This document shows positions 51,948-64,000 of a DNA stretch of 64,000 nucleotides, one piece after another. The DNA is from Populus alba (taxonomy: Eukaryota > Streptophyta > Magnoliopsida > Malpighiales > Salicaceae): assembly GCF_005239225.2 (NCBI RefSeq), contig NC_133284.1, forward strand, positions 54,257,416 through 54,321,415. Reading direction: 5' to 3'. The notes below the pieces were generated by a model that was not told the DNA's origin, did not search any database, and saw nothing but the letters and a program-made list of their open reading frames with translations. Position 1 is the stretch's first letter. Every line of letters starts with the position of its first letter. The position numbers were made by a program, and so were the translations under genes.

Positions 51948-54900
51948 AGCATGCTTTGTACAATGCCGCCTTGAAATAATTAGCCTTCAAAATAAACAAA
52001 CAATAAATTGATATTTGGTCATGCCATCTTGAAAATCTGCTACGAACGGACTTCCAGCCCAGACTAGCCAACTTCCTAGTTGCATCCTCCTCGTGTAATT
52101 ATAGATGTTTGAACCTGGCAGAGATCCGATGCTCGGGTTACTATATAATTCCAAATTTTATTTGAATTTTCGGTTACACTTTTTATAATCCACACTAGTA
52201 TATTGGGTTACACGGCAGGTCAATGTTATTTTTTTGTTAAAATATAAAAAAATATTAAAAATATAGAGAATATTTTAAACTTTTTTGAGTCTAATGACAA
52301 TGCTATTTATCCAAAAACCTTGAGTCTAATGGTTATATCAAACCTTACAAACTTGGGTTTGGCTTGGCCGCTAGACCTAAAAATAATTGATTGAAGAACC
52401 ATGATAACTGGAAGACGTCTCATGCGTCTCCTTAATAGTATGGGTGCCAACTACTTACTGGAACGTGTGGAATATGCATCATCAACTTTTTGAATAAAAA
52501 TAGAAAAAACAATATGACAATACTAAAATGTCTCTTATGATTCTCTTAATTACACATCATACTCAATTATATTTTATTATTGTGATTCACAATAATTTAT
52601 ATCTAGAGTTATAGTAAAAACTCCATATCATTTAGCTTTATCTATAATTTCTCGTATGTTTTAAAATGAAAGAGGTTAGAGACTTAATCCTTCAAATTCA
52701 ACCAGATTAACTAAATTAGGGATATAAATTTAATTTGGATGCACAAAATCAAGTTCAATATGGTATTGTTACCTATTACCTAATACAAGAAAGAAAAAAG
52801 TTTCAAGAAAAAAGAGAAATATATATCCTACAAAAAGAAATTAGGTCCTCCTTTCACCCATAGGCCACTTCAAATGATTTTGTCAATCAAGTTACCAATC
52901 AACGCTAAGATGATCCAATTAGTCCACACCTAATCCATGTTGTGTAAAAAAAACAAGAAATTTTGGACACATAACCTTATGGATATTGCTTGTCAAATAG
53001 ATTTAGAATATATGTATCCAACAAACACACACCTGTTATTCAAACACAACCCAAATTCAACACCCACAAAATTTGGTAGCTCTCATGGCTCTATTCAACA
53101 AACAAATGAAGAAAATGATGATTCAAGTCAAAACCTCTACACTAGCCATTCATGTTTCCCATCGAGTATCCGACCACCATATTGGAGGGGGGGGGGGGTG
53201 AACATTCACACCCCATTAAGTTTAGTCCAACCCCACAGACAGCCATAAACAAATACATATCTTCAAATCACTGCCTAAGTGTAGGGTTGTGATCATTTTG
53301 AATGTCATTATATAGATTACTTGTAATATTGGGATTTCTAATGGATTCATGTTTGGTCTGCCCCACAAATAGATACCTTTCTTGTCCACCTATCAAAGCC
53401 TCCAACCAAAATGGGAAATTTAGAGTGTAAGTTGCACTATTTTAATTTTAGGAGGAAACAAACGAATCCAAGATTCCACCTTTTTTTTTTTTCAATTTCC
53501 AATGAATGCTCCCACAACAATTTGCTTTCTCCTCCAACCCTACTTTACAATAAAATGTTTTAGTACTAGATATTTGCTATTAAATATTGGAAATGCTTTA
53601 GGGATGATATATTCACTTTGCTTTTCATCAATTGTGTTTCCAACCTATTATTAATTATTATTATTATGAGGACAATAACTTTTGTTTTTATGTATTTTTT
53701 AAAAATATGTTTCCCTTGAAAAACATTTTTTTTAAAGAAAAACAGTAGCTTAAATTTTTCTTTGAATTCATGAATCAACCCTATCGACCTGTAGCTAAGA
53801 GCTTGGACTCGAGTTGAGTCTTTTAACTATGGTTTCTAAGGGCTAGACGCATAGAAGTTTGATGTTCAAGATGTGATGAGAATCATGAGATCATGGAATT
53901 TGATGCTTACACATCAGAAAACCACGATGTTGATGAAAGCTTCCCATTCATACTTTTCTTTTCTCCCTTCATCACTGCTGCTGATTTGTATTCCACACCT
54001 TTGTAGGTATTATCTGTACCCTTCAAACTCTCCAAGATTACAAGCATTACTTCAATGGATTAATGAAATCCTACGCATCTTTCCATTTCAAAATAAGAAA
54101 TTTAATATAAATGATGTTACGTTAAATAGTTCATTTTTATGCAATATATACTCGCTGTGTATCAATGAGTCCATAAATATTATCATTTTCTCTTAAAAGG
54201 AGAGGTGAGCTTTGAATAGAATATGAGAAATGTATCCAAGGATCCGTTCAAATACTAAACGGGGGCTAAGATTTGAAGGAGATGAATATATGATCTTAAC
54301 ATGCTATGAATCAAATTGTTTTATGTAGAGGAAAGCATAGACAAGGAAAATGGCTAATGAATCTTTAAGCACTTGACAAACACACAAAGAATAAATGATA
54401 TTCCTGACTTGGAAGCTTAAAAAAATGTCAAACAAATTCTTTTCCTCCTCAACCACACGAGTAAACCTCCATATACACACAAGCACATGAAATAAATCAT
54501 TTATTGAAGGAAGAAGGATGTCGTCTGTCTCCAATATTATATCTTAATGGAAGAAAAACAAACCAAACGATAGCCTATACATTAAATAACACAAGCTCTC
54601 TTCCTTCCTTCCTTCCTTGCTTGCCTGCCCGCCCTTGAAGTGCAGTGTAAGCCAACAAAAACATCACTCCTTCTAATCTCCCTCCCTCTCTCTCTTCCTG
54701 CTTAGCGAAAGAAGAAGAAAAAAATTAAAACTTCACCATCAATGGCGTAAAGCAACACCAATCAAAACCCTTGCGTGTCCGAAATCATTGAAAAGCAACT
54801 AAACCAAGAACACCACCCCAATTTCTAACTTTCTTTATATGTTTTCTTTATTGAAGATATGATCACCTCATATCAAGTGCAAGGTGAAAGAAGAGTGTAG

Positions 54901-54980
54901 TATAAAGGATTTGAACAGGAAAGATAGGTTTCTGACTGTGACTGTTATCATTGTTTGTGTCCTTTTTCTTTTGCTTTTTT
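51948..54980. other. Gene-poor stretch and BTB gene upstream region
   Basis: A repeat-like segment beginning 'cactagtatattgggttaca' lies at about 52190-52330. A run of ten G's occurs near 53188. Open frames at 52937-53248, 53873-54196 and 54304-54534 have no family motifs. CTTC and CT-rich tracts at 54595-54700 may mark the start of the BTB transcript leader. Confidence 0.4.
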
Positions 54981-55088
54981 ATGGTTATGTTTACGAGGAG
55001 CGGTCAAGATAATTGTAGTTCTAGTAAAGAAAAAGAAGATTTTTGTAGAAGTAGTAATCCTGGGAAAGGCAGGGGAATATTTTCTTGA
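54981..55088 (+). CDS. Possible upstream ORF in the BTB gene leader (35 codons)
   Basis: ATG at 54981 opens a frame (MVMFTRSGQDNCSSSKEKED and on) that closes at TGA 55086-55088, 55 bp before the main start. If the leader is unspliced this uORF would be translated first and could dampen BTB translation. Whether it is in the mRNA is not known. Confidence 0.3.
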   Translation: MVMFTRSGQDNCSSSKEKEDFCRSSNPGKGRGIFS

Positions 55089-55143
55089 TGGGAGGATATT
55101 TGATTGTATCCATGAAATTACAGTGGCTCTTGCTTTTGCTAGG

Positions 55144-57328
55144 ATGACAGATTCTTCTGCTTATAGAGTTGAAACCACTTCTCGTCTTGCTCAATGGAAG
55201 ATAGACAATCTTGCTTCTTGTACTTATCGGAAATCAGATCCTTTCAAGATTGGCAAGTGGAATTGGTTAGTACTTTCTTGTTTTCCTTTTCTGCATCCAT
55301 GGGTTGATTTCCTACAGTAGATTGTTTAGTTTCTTGTTCTGTTTCGAGAAGATAGAATTTGCCCTAGAGTCTTGTGTGATTGTTGTTCTCTTGATTTTCG
55401 AAAAGCTGGTTTCTTTCACTGTAAATTTAGGATCTTTTTGGCAGTTCTTTTGCTGTTGCTGTTGTTTTTCTCTGTAAGTGGGAATTGATGATCCGAGTGT
55501 CCTAGAAATGGGTAATTTGGAAGTGGGATTTTGGGGTTTTTTCATTCCATGTGGAATGGTGAGACTGTAGAGAGACCAGGAGTATGGTCAATGGCAGAGA
55601 CAGGGTAGGCACATGTTTCTGCACATTGATGATCCTTTGCTTGGTTGCTTATAAATTTTGTTGGTAAGAAAGAGAGAGTAAGATAGCTATGATTTATTAA
55701 TGTACTGCGAGTTTCTTTATTGGCCATTATTTTCTGTGATCTTGCTAATATCAGATGAGTTTAACAATTTTTTTGGATTGAAGGCATCTATCTGTGGAGA
55801 AGAACCGGGTATTATTTGTTAAGTTGTATCCAGAGATATCAAATCTAACGAGGGAAAATCCTCCAATTGCTTCATTTATTATTCGAGTTGTTTCTTCTGC
55901 TGGAGATCGCAAGGCTTTGACTCATCCAGGTAATAAATTGAAACTCTATCTTCAGTTTTTAGATCCTTTTCTGTGTTTATAACTTGTTTTTCTCCAATGA
56001 AGATGGAACACGTGCAGCTAACCATCTTGAATTTCATACTTCTGACCCTTGATTTGAATATCTAAGTTGTGATCTACCAACCATTACAAAGTTCATGAGC
56101 TGCAGAGTGAATGACGTAGATGATCTATACCCTCGATTGAATGTTCTAAGTTGTGATCTTCCTACCAATAGATTATTTATGAATTGGTGAAATGGAAAAG
56201 CAAATGACAAATATGATCATAACTGTGATATACCATAACTTGAATCTGCAAATGATATGGTAATTAATGCACTGGGAGCATACTATCCTATGCATATGTA
56301 TGTTTTGCCGCTGAGGATAAGGCAGTTTCTTGTGTGTTTTGGTATTTTCTGAAAAATGCTCAACTTCATGTTACTTTCTCAGTTTTATTTTAAATGTAAT
56401 CCTGCAGAGGTAACAGATAAGCAGCTCAAGAACAACGACGATTTTGTCTGGGCAATTGATGTTCCTTTAACAACCGGGAAATTCATTATCGACGTTGAAT
56501 TCCTTGATTTGAAGGCAGCATCTCCAGGGGTATGTTTCTATATTGGCTGGCTTATCAATAGAAAGAAAAATTATATCCTTGAAAACACAAGAGATGGCAA
56601 TGCACCTGTTATTTGGATTCTCTATACTGTAACCAAGGAGTGTACCACTCTCATTCTACCAAACAGAAAGAGTATTGCTACTTTACCTTTATTTTAAAAG
56701 CTGCTATATGTCATTAAATATACAGGGTGGAGAACCTTGCTCGATCTGGGACGAAGAAACCACAGAAAAGCGAGCAAATGCAACAGCTCTTGTGTCACTT
56801 GGTAGAATGTTAACAGAAAGCATCCACACAGATATCAAAATTATTGTTTCTGATGGAAGCATTGGAGCCCACCGTGCTGTTCTTGCTGCAAGATCGCCTG
56901 TTTTCCACAGCATGTTTGCTCATGACCTGAAAGAAAAGGAACTGTCAACCATAAATATCTCCGACATGTCAATTGAAGCTTGTCAGGCTTTTCTCAATTA
57001 CATATATGGGAACATCCAGCGTGAAGAATTTCTTGTCCACCGTTTGGCACTTCTCAGTGCAGCTGACAAGTATGATATTGCTGACTTGAAAGAGGCATGC
57101 CATGACAGTCTTCTGGAAGATATAGACACAAAGAATGTACTTGAGAGGCTACAAAGCGCATCCTTGTATCAATTGCCGAAACTGAAGACCAGCTGCCTGC
57201 GGTATCTTGTGAAGTTCGGTAAGATATTTGATATTCGAGACGATTTCAATTCCTTCTTGCAATGTGCAGACAGGGATCTGATATCTGAAGTCTTCCATGA
57301 AGTTCTCAATGCCTGGAAAGGATTCTGA
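55144..57328 (+). CDS. BTB/POZ domain protein (At1g21780-like), 4 exons
   Basis: The protein is a probable substrate adaptor for cullin-3 ubiquitin ligases. Exons 55144-55265, 55784-55929, 56408-56529 and 56726-57328 are joined by GT-AG introns and sum to 993 nt, 330 residues plus stop. The N-terminal 130 residues (RLAQWKIDNLASCTYRKSDP, VEKNRVLFVKLYPEISNLTR) form a TRAF/MATH-like region. The BTB domain runs about 162-262 (IHTDIKIIVSDGSIGAHRAV, FHSMFAHDLKEKEL, LNYIYGNI), followed by a BACK-like helical tail (LADKYDIADLKEAC-type segment). Length agrees with the Arabidopsis protein as I recall it. The open frame extends upstream without an ATG, so 55144 is the first in-frame start. Confidence 0.94.
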
Positions 57329-59655
57329 AGACGATAGTGTGGTTAAGTCAGTTGTATTTTACAAAATGGGTGTTTAGAAAAATTTAGTGTGCACAATTTG
57401 TTGCCATCAAGATTATTCTTTGTTCAGAATGAATTTGTTGATGCCTTCATGTACACATGTATTGGATTGCGTGGCATAGATCTTCTATCCTTGTTATGGA
57501 GGATCATGTATTCATGAACACGATGATTTGAATGAAATGTAAATACTTTGATAATATGATTCAAATTTCAAAATAACTTTTCTTAGTTTTTCTTCTAAAT
57601 TAGATGGCACAGATATACATGAAAGTCATGTGAGAATGATCTAATATGATTTTCCCCGCGTATCAAAACTAGCTGCCTTTTTGAATTGTCAGGACATGAA
57701 TATTGAAGCAAATCTGGTTTATCATGAATATAATCATGCAAATGCTCATAAATTCAAGAGTTGAACCCAGACCAGCTATAAAGCTCATAAGAGCATCATC
57801 AGGGATGATTTCACCAAAAATCTTACCTTAATTTGCAGCCATGATTTCAACCCATTGTTGACTCCTGTCCAGCCTCTCTTAAAGCCGTGTTTCCATCTCA
57901 TTGTAGCTAGAATTTGTGCGAGTTTGTCTCCAAACTCAACTCAAGGAAGCAAACTTATCGATCAAATTATGCAAATATCAGCATCAATTATGGAAACAGG
58001 CAGGAGCAACTCCATTAGGTCCTAAACGTAAACAGACTCTGCAACTTGGCCTTCGTTTCCATTTAGAATTCAGAAAACACACCATAATTTCACACACAAA
58101 CCATGGTTCTATGCATTAATCTAGTCAATTCATTGTTGGAATGAACATTTAACACAAGAACACGTCATGACATTGATAGAAGATCTTCTCATGTCAGAAT
58201 CCCAAGTCTAAAATAAGATGTAATATAAACACAACAAGGTAACATCAAAATGAAAAAGCTATATGCTTATCGTTCAAGTAGCACAACAAGTCAACAACAA
58301 ATGATTATGCAACAAGAAAAGCAATTTTTTTTTTGTGAATATTCCAGGAATTTCAGCAGTAAAAGCATAGCTAAAAAGCTAAAAACATCTTTTCATAAAC
58401 AAGGAAACTGAATAACATGAGCAAAACAATAACAAAAAACACAAGCAGCAGGGTATGTTTATATCCTCTAGGGCAATGAACTCACCTCTTAGAACATCTT
58501 TTGAGGACCACTTCATTTTGATTTTGAAACCAAAATCTAGTGTTCTTTAGATTGCCAGAGACCAATCATTGCAAGGAATTCTTGTAGGAGTTGGCAAGTA
58601 AATAAAGAGAGAGGTGGAGGGAACAAGTAGCAACTTGCAAGAATCGGAATATGGAGGGAATATTATTAGGATCTCTTCATCGAATTTTTGGCACCTCTGT
58701 AAGCCTTAGCCCAAGGTGTTAAAATTAGTTTTTGGGCTATGGAGACCCTTTTATTTGATCAGTACAAACTCAACAAAAATATTCATGTAAGCCCAACAAG
58801 AGTCGATTCGAAGAACCCTAGGCACATGTCTGACATCGTAAGACATTAGTAAATTAATTTCCATTCATACAAGAGATGTTTCTCCTTCCATCTCAATTAC
58901 ACCATCCTATGTGTTACTTCTCATGTTTTTTTTTTTTTTTTTTTTTTTTGCCCCTGGAGAAATGACTTTGTTTTATAGAAAGTATGACGATTTTGTTTAA
59001 AACTTAGTGGTGAGTTTAGATGAAATACTCAATTGAAAATTGCTGTATATTTTGCTGAATTATTGTATATAATCCAAAACTAGGGTTCATAGAAATTGGA
59101 TGTACGGTGAGTCCATTTGAATAAGATTTGAGATTTAAACATCCGCAGTGTTAGAATACTAGCGTTCAACTTGAGAAAATAAAAATAATCTTAATTTATA
59201 TATTCAATTATATCTAAAATAGGTTTGAAAACCACCTAATATCATTTTTTTTATTTATATTTATATTTATATTTTAAATTAATATTTTTTTTATGTTTTC
59301 AAATCATTTTGATGTATTGATGTTAAAAATAATTTTTAAAAAATAAAATAAAAATATTATTTTAATATGTTTTAAAATAAAAGACACTTTAAAAAAACAA
59401 CTGATGTCATATTTTTAAACACACTCTAAAATATGTAAAAAAAAAACCAACAAATAAAGAATAACTTTTAAGTTGTGGCATCTACGGATATTTTTAGGGT
59501 TATTATAAAGTTGACTTCATCTCAATTTGTGGCTTAATTTGGGTTTGATTCTTTTAAAAAATATATTTAGATAATGGTTTTAAAAATAGATTATTTCAAA
59601 TATGATCGAAGAGGCATCAAACCAGCCAGTTAATATTCTTTTTGTTTATTTATTT

Positions 59656-59709
<54 letters not shown>

Positions 59710-60763
59710 CACATTTATAGGAAGGAAGAATATAACTTGACAGCATATGACATGTTATATCGTCTATTAAAATTCAGAAGGGGCAATACTTAATTAGAGT
59801 GAGTTTCTTCTTATAATAAATAATGGAATTTCTTCTAAATAAAGTATTGGAATGGGATTTCTAAAGTCTTTTTTTATTTATTTTTGGGAATGGAATTATA
59901 AAATTATAAGGAATCCAAGGAAAACTAATATAAATTTATTCAATTATAGTCCCACAATTTTTATTTTAGCAATTCATGAGTAGTTGGGACTTGAAAACTG
60001 GCTATACCAGAGAAGAAGTATGCAGGGGAGGGAATTTATTGCATTTATGGAGTCAGAATCATTTTACATTCATGGTGAGTGGGTGCATGGTTCCACATTT
60101 GGGGATTCATGGACATCAAATTTCTAAAATTTATTTATTTTTATTTATTTAAGGCAATTTGATGTTGTGAATTTCCCCTCTTTTACTCAGTTTTTAAAAG
60201 CTAAGCTTAGTGGGTTTGTTTATTTTTCTTTATTGAGGATTGGGGGGCCTAGTGGGTTGGCTAATATTACCCTTTAGGTGTATGGTTTTGAGCCCCCTTG
60301 ATCCTATGGCTATTTATAAAGAAATCTAGAGATATTTTAGGGTTAGCTAAAGTATTTATCAAAATAAAAACTTAATCATGACAATGAAATAAAGTGGATA
60401 TATCTTATATAAGTTTATTCTAAAGCTATATCATACACATATTTATTTGATATCTCTATCTCTCCCATAAAACATGTTTATGTCTCTTTTATATATATAT
60501 ATATATATCAAATACAAAGAATTTTATAGTGGTAATAAATGATACTATATTAGTTATTTTATTAAATCCAGAGAATAATTATTCATCAAATAAAACTAAA
60601 AATGGCCTATAAATTCTTTTATATAGTGTCTTCAATGTTCACACTCTTGGAATTATTACTTTTTAAAAAAGGAAATCTCATTTTCCAACCTTCCAACTCT
60701 TTAAAACAAAGTATTTGAATTGAAATAATAACCGGATGCATTTGCCATGTCGAACATGAACGA
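57329..60763. other. Gene-poor stretch downstream of the BTB gene
   Basis: The first 250 bp presumably hold the 3' UTR. A 67-codon frame at 57916-58119 has no motif. The stretch includes a T run at 58927-58949, a dispersed repeat at 59210-59430 and TA microsatellites at 59659-59708 and 60491-60508. Confidence 0.45.
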
Positions 60764-60972
60764 GTTCAAAGCTATATATATATATATTTTTATTCGAGGA
60801 AACCCCATTCTTTAAAAAGCGTACTTTGTGGGTTTAGGTGAGCGAATAAAATCCCGGTTATCCCAGGCTCTTACAAGAGATGCATGTCCTGACTCAAACT
60901 CGAGACCTGCTATACAAATTTCAAGCCTTTTACCACTACGTCACACCTCTTGAGAAATGTTCAAAGCCATAT
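60764..60972 (-). mobile_element. tRNA-derived SINE with 14-bp target duplication
   Basis: On the minus strand the element starts with 'gaggtgtgacgtagtggtaa', an A-box-like pol III promoter, and has 'ggtctcgagtttgagtc', a B-box-like element, about 35 bp later. It then has a non-tRNA body and ends in an A/T-rich simple tail. GTTCAAAGCTATAT (60764-60777) and GTTCAAAGCCATAT (60959-60972) flank it, one mismatch apart. The body is about 180 bp. Salicaceae genomes carry several such families; the family is not assigned. Confidence 0.8.
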
Positions 60973-62285
60973 CGCGCATGAATAACTTGAAGGACATAAT
61001 ATCCATGCTTCGAAATAAAAGGATGGCAGAATTTTGGGCTCAAATTTATAGAATGCACTTGTACAAAATGTATGCAGAAGCCGTTGATGATTATGGAGGC
61101 ATGAATTCTGCATTCAGACCGAAACTATGATGGGTTCATGGTATGTTCATCTATCTAGGGTTTGCTCTTTTTCTTCCTTTTTCTTTAATCATGCGGGCTT
61201 GTTTGGGGGGTGACTTATCGTTTTTCAATCATGATATGTTCATGATATAGCTCATTTTTCATTTATTAGATTCAATAAATGTTATTAAAGGCTTCTTGAG
61301 TATAATTCAAAGAGATCCTTGAAATTAAAATTGATTATTTTCTGTTCGGTTTGATTTTTATTAAATAAAAATAATTAAACTGAATTTTTTTAAAAAACCG
61401 AAACAGGTTCAAACCGATCAGTTTCATTCCGGTTCGGTTCAGAACCGAACCTGTCAGTTTTTTCAAAATTTTAATAAGTTTTTTTTATGATTAGGTTTTT
61501 TTAGTTATTTTTTTTTTTCTGATTTTCTCGATTTAATTGGTTTTTCAGTTTTTTTACTTTGAAATAGTTTTATTTTCTTTAAAAATTACAAATTTATGGT
61601 TTATTATTCACTATTTATTTTTCTCAATGCCATGCCAAAATGGGATCTTTGACTTGAGATGTTGAGGATCATCGCGTATCAAGAATTTGATTCTCTATTT
61701 TTTATAATCACCCGGGGACTTGTCTTTTTCTTCCTTTTGGATTTAAAAAAGAAAAAAAGAAAAAAGAATGAAGAACTATTTACACTAGAGGACATTTCAT
61801 TACCCGCTTATTTTTGTGTTTAAAATTATATTTGAGTGCGTTTTCAAAATATATTTGGTTTGAAAAAAATAATAAATTAATATTTTTAGTGCTTTTTTAT
61901 GATTTTAATACAACAATATCAGAAATTAAAAAAAAATTAATATATTTTTAAATAAAAAATATTTTTAAAAAGCAATCTATACTACAATAATAAATATAAA
62001 GAATAAATAAAACAATCTATACCACAATAATTCATTCATGTGGGGGAGGTCAAAATACAAGATACAGAAATTAATTAATTAAATAAATGAAATGAAATGA
62101 AATCCAACCATATCACAACTGCAATAATCCTTGAAGGGAAACGTATATTGAATGAAAGAATTTTAAATTATGGCTCTTAAATCACCCAAATTTTGCTTAC
62201 AAAATGCATGCATTCCGTTCTTGTCCATCTCCATCCAAATTCAAAGGATCTTTGCTTCCTAAAACCAATCCATCAAAATACAGAG
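60973..62285. other. Intergenic, upstream of the subtilase gene
   Basis: No gene. It contains 'accggttcggttcagaaccg'-like repeat sequence at about 61395-61465, a dispersed repeat at about 61815-61990, and the subtilase promoter close to the right end. Confidence 0.45.
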
Positions 62286-62293
62286 TATAAAAA
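62286..62293 (+). promoter_or_regulatory. TATA box of the subtilase gene
   Basis: TATAAAAA lies 55 bp before the start codon, allowing a leader of about 25 nt. Confidence 0.7.
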
Positions 62294-62340
62294 CAGAGGA
62301 AAAGCAGACACCCTTTACACTTCTCTCTTCGTGTAAAGCA

Positions 62341-64000
62341 ATGGCTCTTTCAATTATCTTCTCTCCTTTACTTCTTTCATTCTTTCTTTTCTTCTCTCTT
62401 CTGCAGCCATTAACTTTTGCCACACAAAAGGTTAGCAATCATATTTTGCTTTTCTCTGTTTGTGATCATATCGTTCCTCTGCTTTTGATTCTTCAAAACG
62501 TTGTGGTGTTCTTCTTTTATGCCTTCATGAACTTTCAATGATTTTTTTTGTACTAAAACTCAACATGGGATATTGATAACTTCTTTGAATTTCTCATTTC
62601 CACTTTGGAAACTAAAGTAGTATATCTTTGATCAATGGCCTTAAGGTTGAATTTTTCTCGAGCAGTCTTATGTAGTTTATTTGGGATCACATTCACATGG
62701 CTTGGAGCCTACTCAGTCCGATATCGAGCGAGTCACAGATTCTCATTATGAGTTGCTGGGATCATTCTCTGAGGGGTATGCGTATATTCTTGAAGAATTC
62801 TTTTCTTTTGTTTGTCTCTTACTTCTGCTCATTCTGTTGCAATCCTCACTTGACAGTAAAGAGAAGGCGAAGGAGAAAATATTCTACTCTTACACTAACA
62901 ACATAAATGGCTTCGCTGCAGTCCTGGAAGAGGAAGAGGCATCGTCTCTTGCCAGTAAGAATTTGAACTCGTACATTCTTGTCTTTCATGTTAAATTAGT
63001 GATCAATCATTAGCAGAGGAGAGACAAATCTTTCTTTGACTCTGTTTTGTCTCTGTTGCCTCTTTTGTGTCACTGGTTTCATTGTAACTGCCATTTCAGG
63101 ATACAGTACTTATCTCTGCTAATGGTTTATCTTTTCTAATCAATGCAGAACACCCAGATGTGGTGTCAGTTTTCTTGAACAAAGGAAAGAAACTTCATAC
63201 GACACGGTCATGGAACTTTCTTGGATTAGAGGCAGATGGTATGGTTCCTCCATACTCACTTTGGAAGAAAGCAAGATACGGCGAAGATGTAATCATTGGT
63301 AACCTCGACACCGGTAAGTACTCTATCCTTGTAATTATTGATAAGTAATTCTAGCCATTTGGGTTGTCAAAGTGATTGAAACTTTATCACTTGCATGAGT
63401 TGTTGTTCTTGATTTGATGTTTACATGTCTATGCATAACCCCATTTAACCTTGGGAGCCTTGTAGTTGATTGCAATATAGTCACTACTGTGTTGACTAGA
63501 CTTCAAAAACATGATCCTCCAATCACCCTGAATTTCATGTTGAAATACCACCAACCACCCTATATTTTTATTAGGGTAACAGGATTGACGACAGATTTTG
63601 TATTTTAGTACATGGAATGAGATAAAATTGAGGATGATGACATAATTGTTTCTGTTTAACCACCAAATCTCCCTTGTCACTTTACTCCTCCATGTTCATC
63701 AGAAAAGTGAAAAGGAAAATACAAATTTTGTCATGGTTTATCCACTGCAAATAAGAATCTGATGTTTTGAAATTTGAAACTTGTTACCAGTCTCATGATC
63801 TTTTTCTTCTTTTTTTAATCTTGCAGTATTAAACATTTAGAATATGTGAGTGGTAGGGTCAGTAGCAAAATAAAGCTTGACTATCCATTCTAGCTTTTGT
63901 TCCCTTTTGGCGTAGTATAATAATGCATATGCCACCGTTGCCTTGCCAATTGCAATTTTATGTCTTGACATTTTAAATGGAATTGTGCTAGGTGTTTGGC
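62341..64000 (+). CDS. Subtilisin-like serine protease (SBT5-type), 5' part only
   Basis: A secreted plant subtilase. Exons 62341-62430, 62666-62775, 62857-62954 and 63149-63313 join in frame through GT-AG introns. A fifth exon starts at 63992 ('gtgctag|GTGTTTGGC') and is cut by the window edge. Residues 1-26 are a hydrophobic signal peptide (FFLFFSLLQPLTFA). Residues from Ser31 form the inhibitor I9 prodomain (SYVVYLGSHSHG, IFYSYTNNINGFAAVLEEEE, HPDVVSVFLNKGKKLHTTRS). The catalytic Asp153 sits in GNLDTG, and the next exon begins with the expected Val-Trp. His and Ser catalytic residues would lie beyond the window. GNLDTG and WNFLGLE resemble the SBT5.3/AIR3 group. No damage is seen in this part. 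Confidence 0.93.

Noticed and set aside
52937..53248. 103-codon frame with a G-run inside
   Set aside because: No family motif, low-complexity segments and no splice or promoter context.

Overview
The window looks like nuclear DNA of a woody eudicot, most probably Populus or another Salicaceae. This is inferred from the AT-rich base composition, GT-AG introns, protein content typical of eudicots, and dense repeat families of the kind I associate with poplar; no search was run. Coding space is a small fraction of the 64 kb, and most of the rest is transposable-element debris.

Seven protein-coding genes are well supported. (1) 10763-18248 (+), a 14-exon uridine kinase / uracil phosphoribosyltransferase-like protein (478 codons). 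(2) 19208-20843 (+), a complete three-exon cytosolic class I fructose-bisphosphate aldolase (357 aa). (3) 29074-30198 (+), a single-exon plastid SufE-BolA fusion (374 aa). (4) 30929-31699 (-), an NDR1/HIN1-like LEA_2 membrane protein (256 aa), convergent with SUFE1. (5) 43807-44435 (+), a small isoprenylated heavy-metal-associated protein (113 aa). (6) 55144-57328 (+), a four-exon BTB/POZ protein (330 aa). (7) 62341 to the window end (+), the first exons of a subtilisin-like protease. An eighth, weaker locus at 26878-27487 could encode an unrecognised coiled-coil protein. The genes serve unrelated processes: nucleotide salvage, glycolysis, Fe-S assembly, defence or membrane biology, metal binding or targeting, ubiquitin adaptors and proteolysis. 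No operon-like logic is expected.

Region by region: 1-7800 is AT-rich repeat with two degenerate arrays, each closed by a GC-rich hairpin, and a clean 332-bp tandem duplication. 7800-20843 holds the kinase and aldolase genes. 21040-25144 is a 5'-truncated, decayed Ty1/copia element with one LTR. 26.8-31.7 kb carries the small unknown gene, a 1.08-kb Harbinger-like element, SUFE1 and the NHL gene. 33.9-40.05 kb is a large non-autonomous LTR element without gag/pol that is itself interrupted by a 2.19-kb solo LTR. A Helitron-like terminus lies at 40.7 kb. 43.8-44.4 kb is the HIPP gene. 46.7-49.0 kb is a broken NB-ARC/LRR resistance gene split by a LINE with a perfect 15-bp target duplication. 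49-55 kb is gene-poor and has a hAT MITE with a perfect 8-bp target duplication. 55-57.3 kb is the BTB gene, and 57.3-62.3 kb is gene-poor with a SINE.

I found no clearly new biological system. The most informative structures are the nested or insertion events with readable target duplications, the hairpin-ended repeat arrays, and the antisense open frame in the non-autonomous LTR element.
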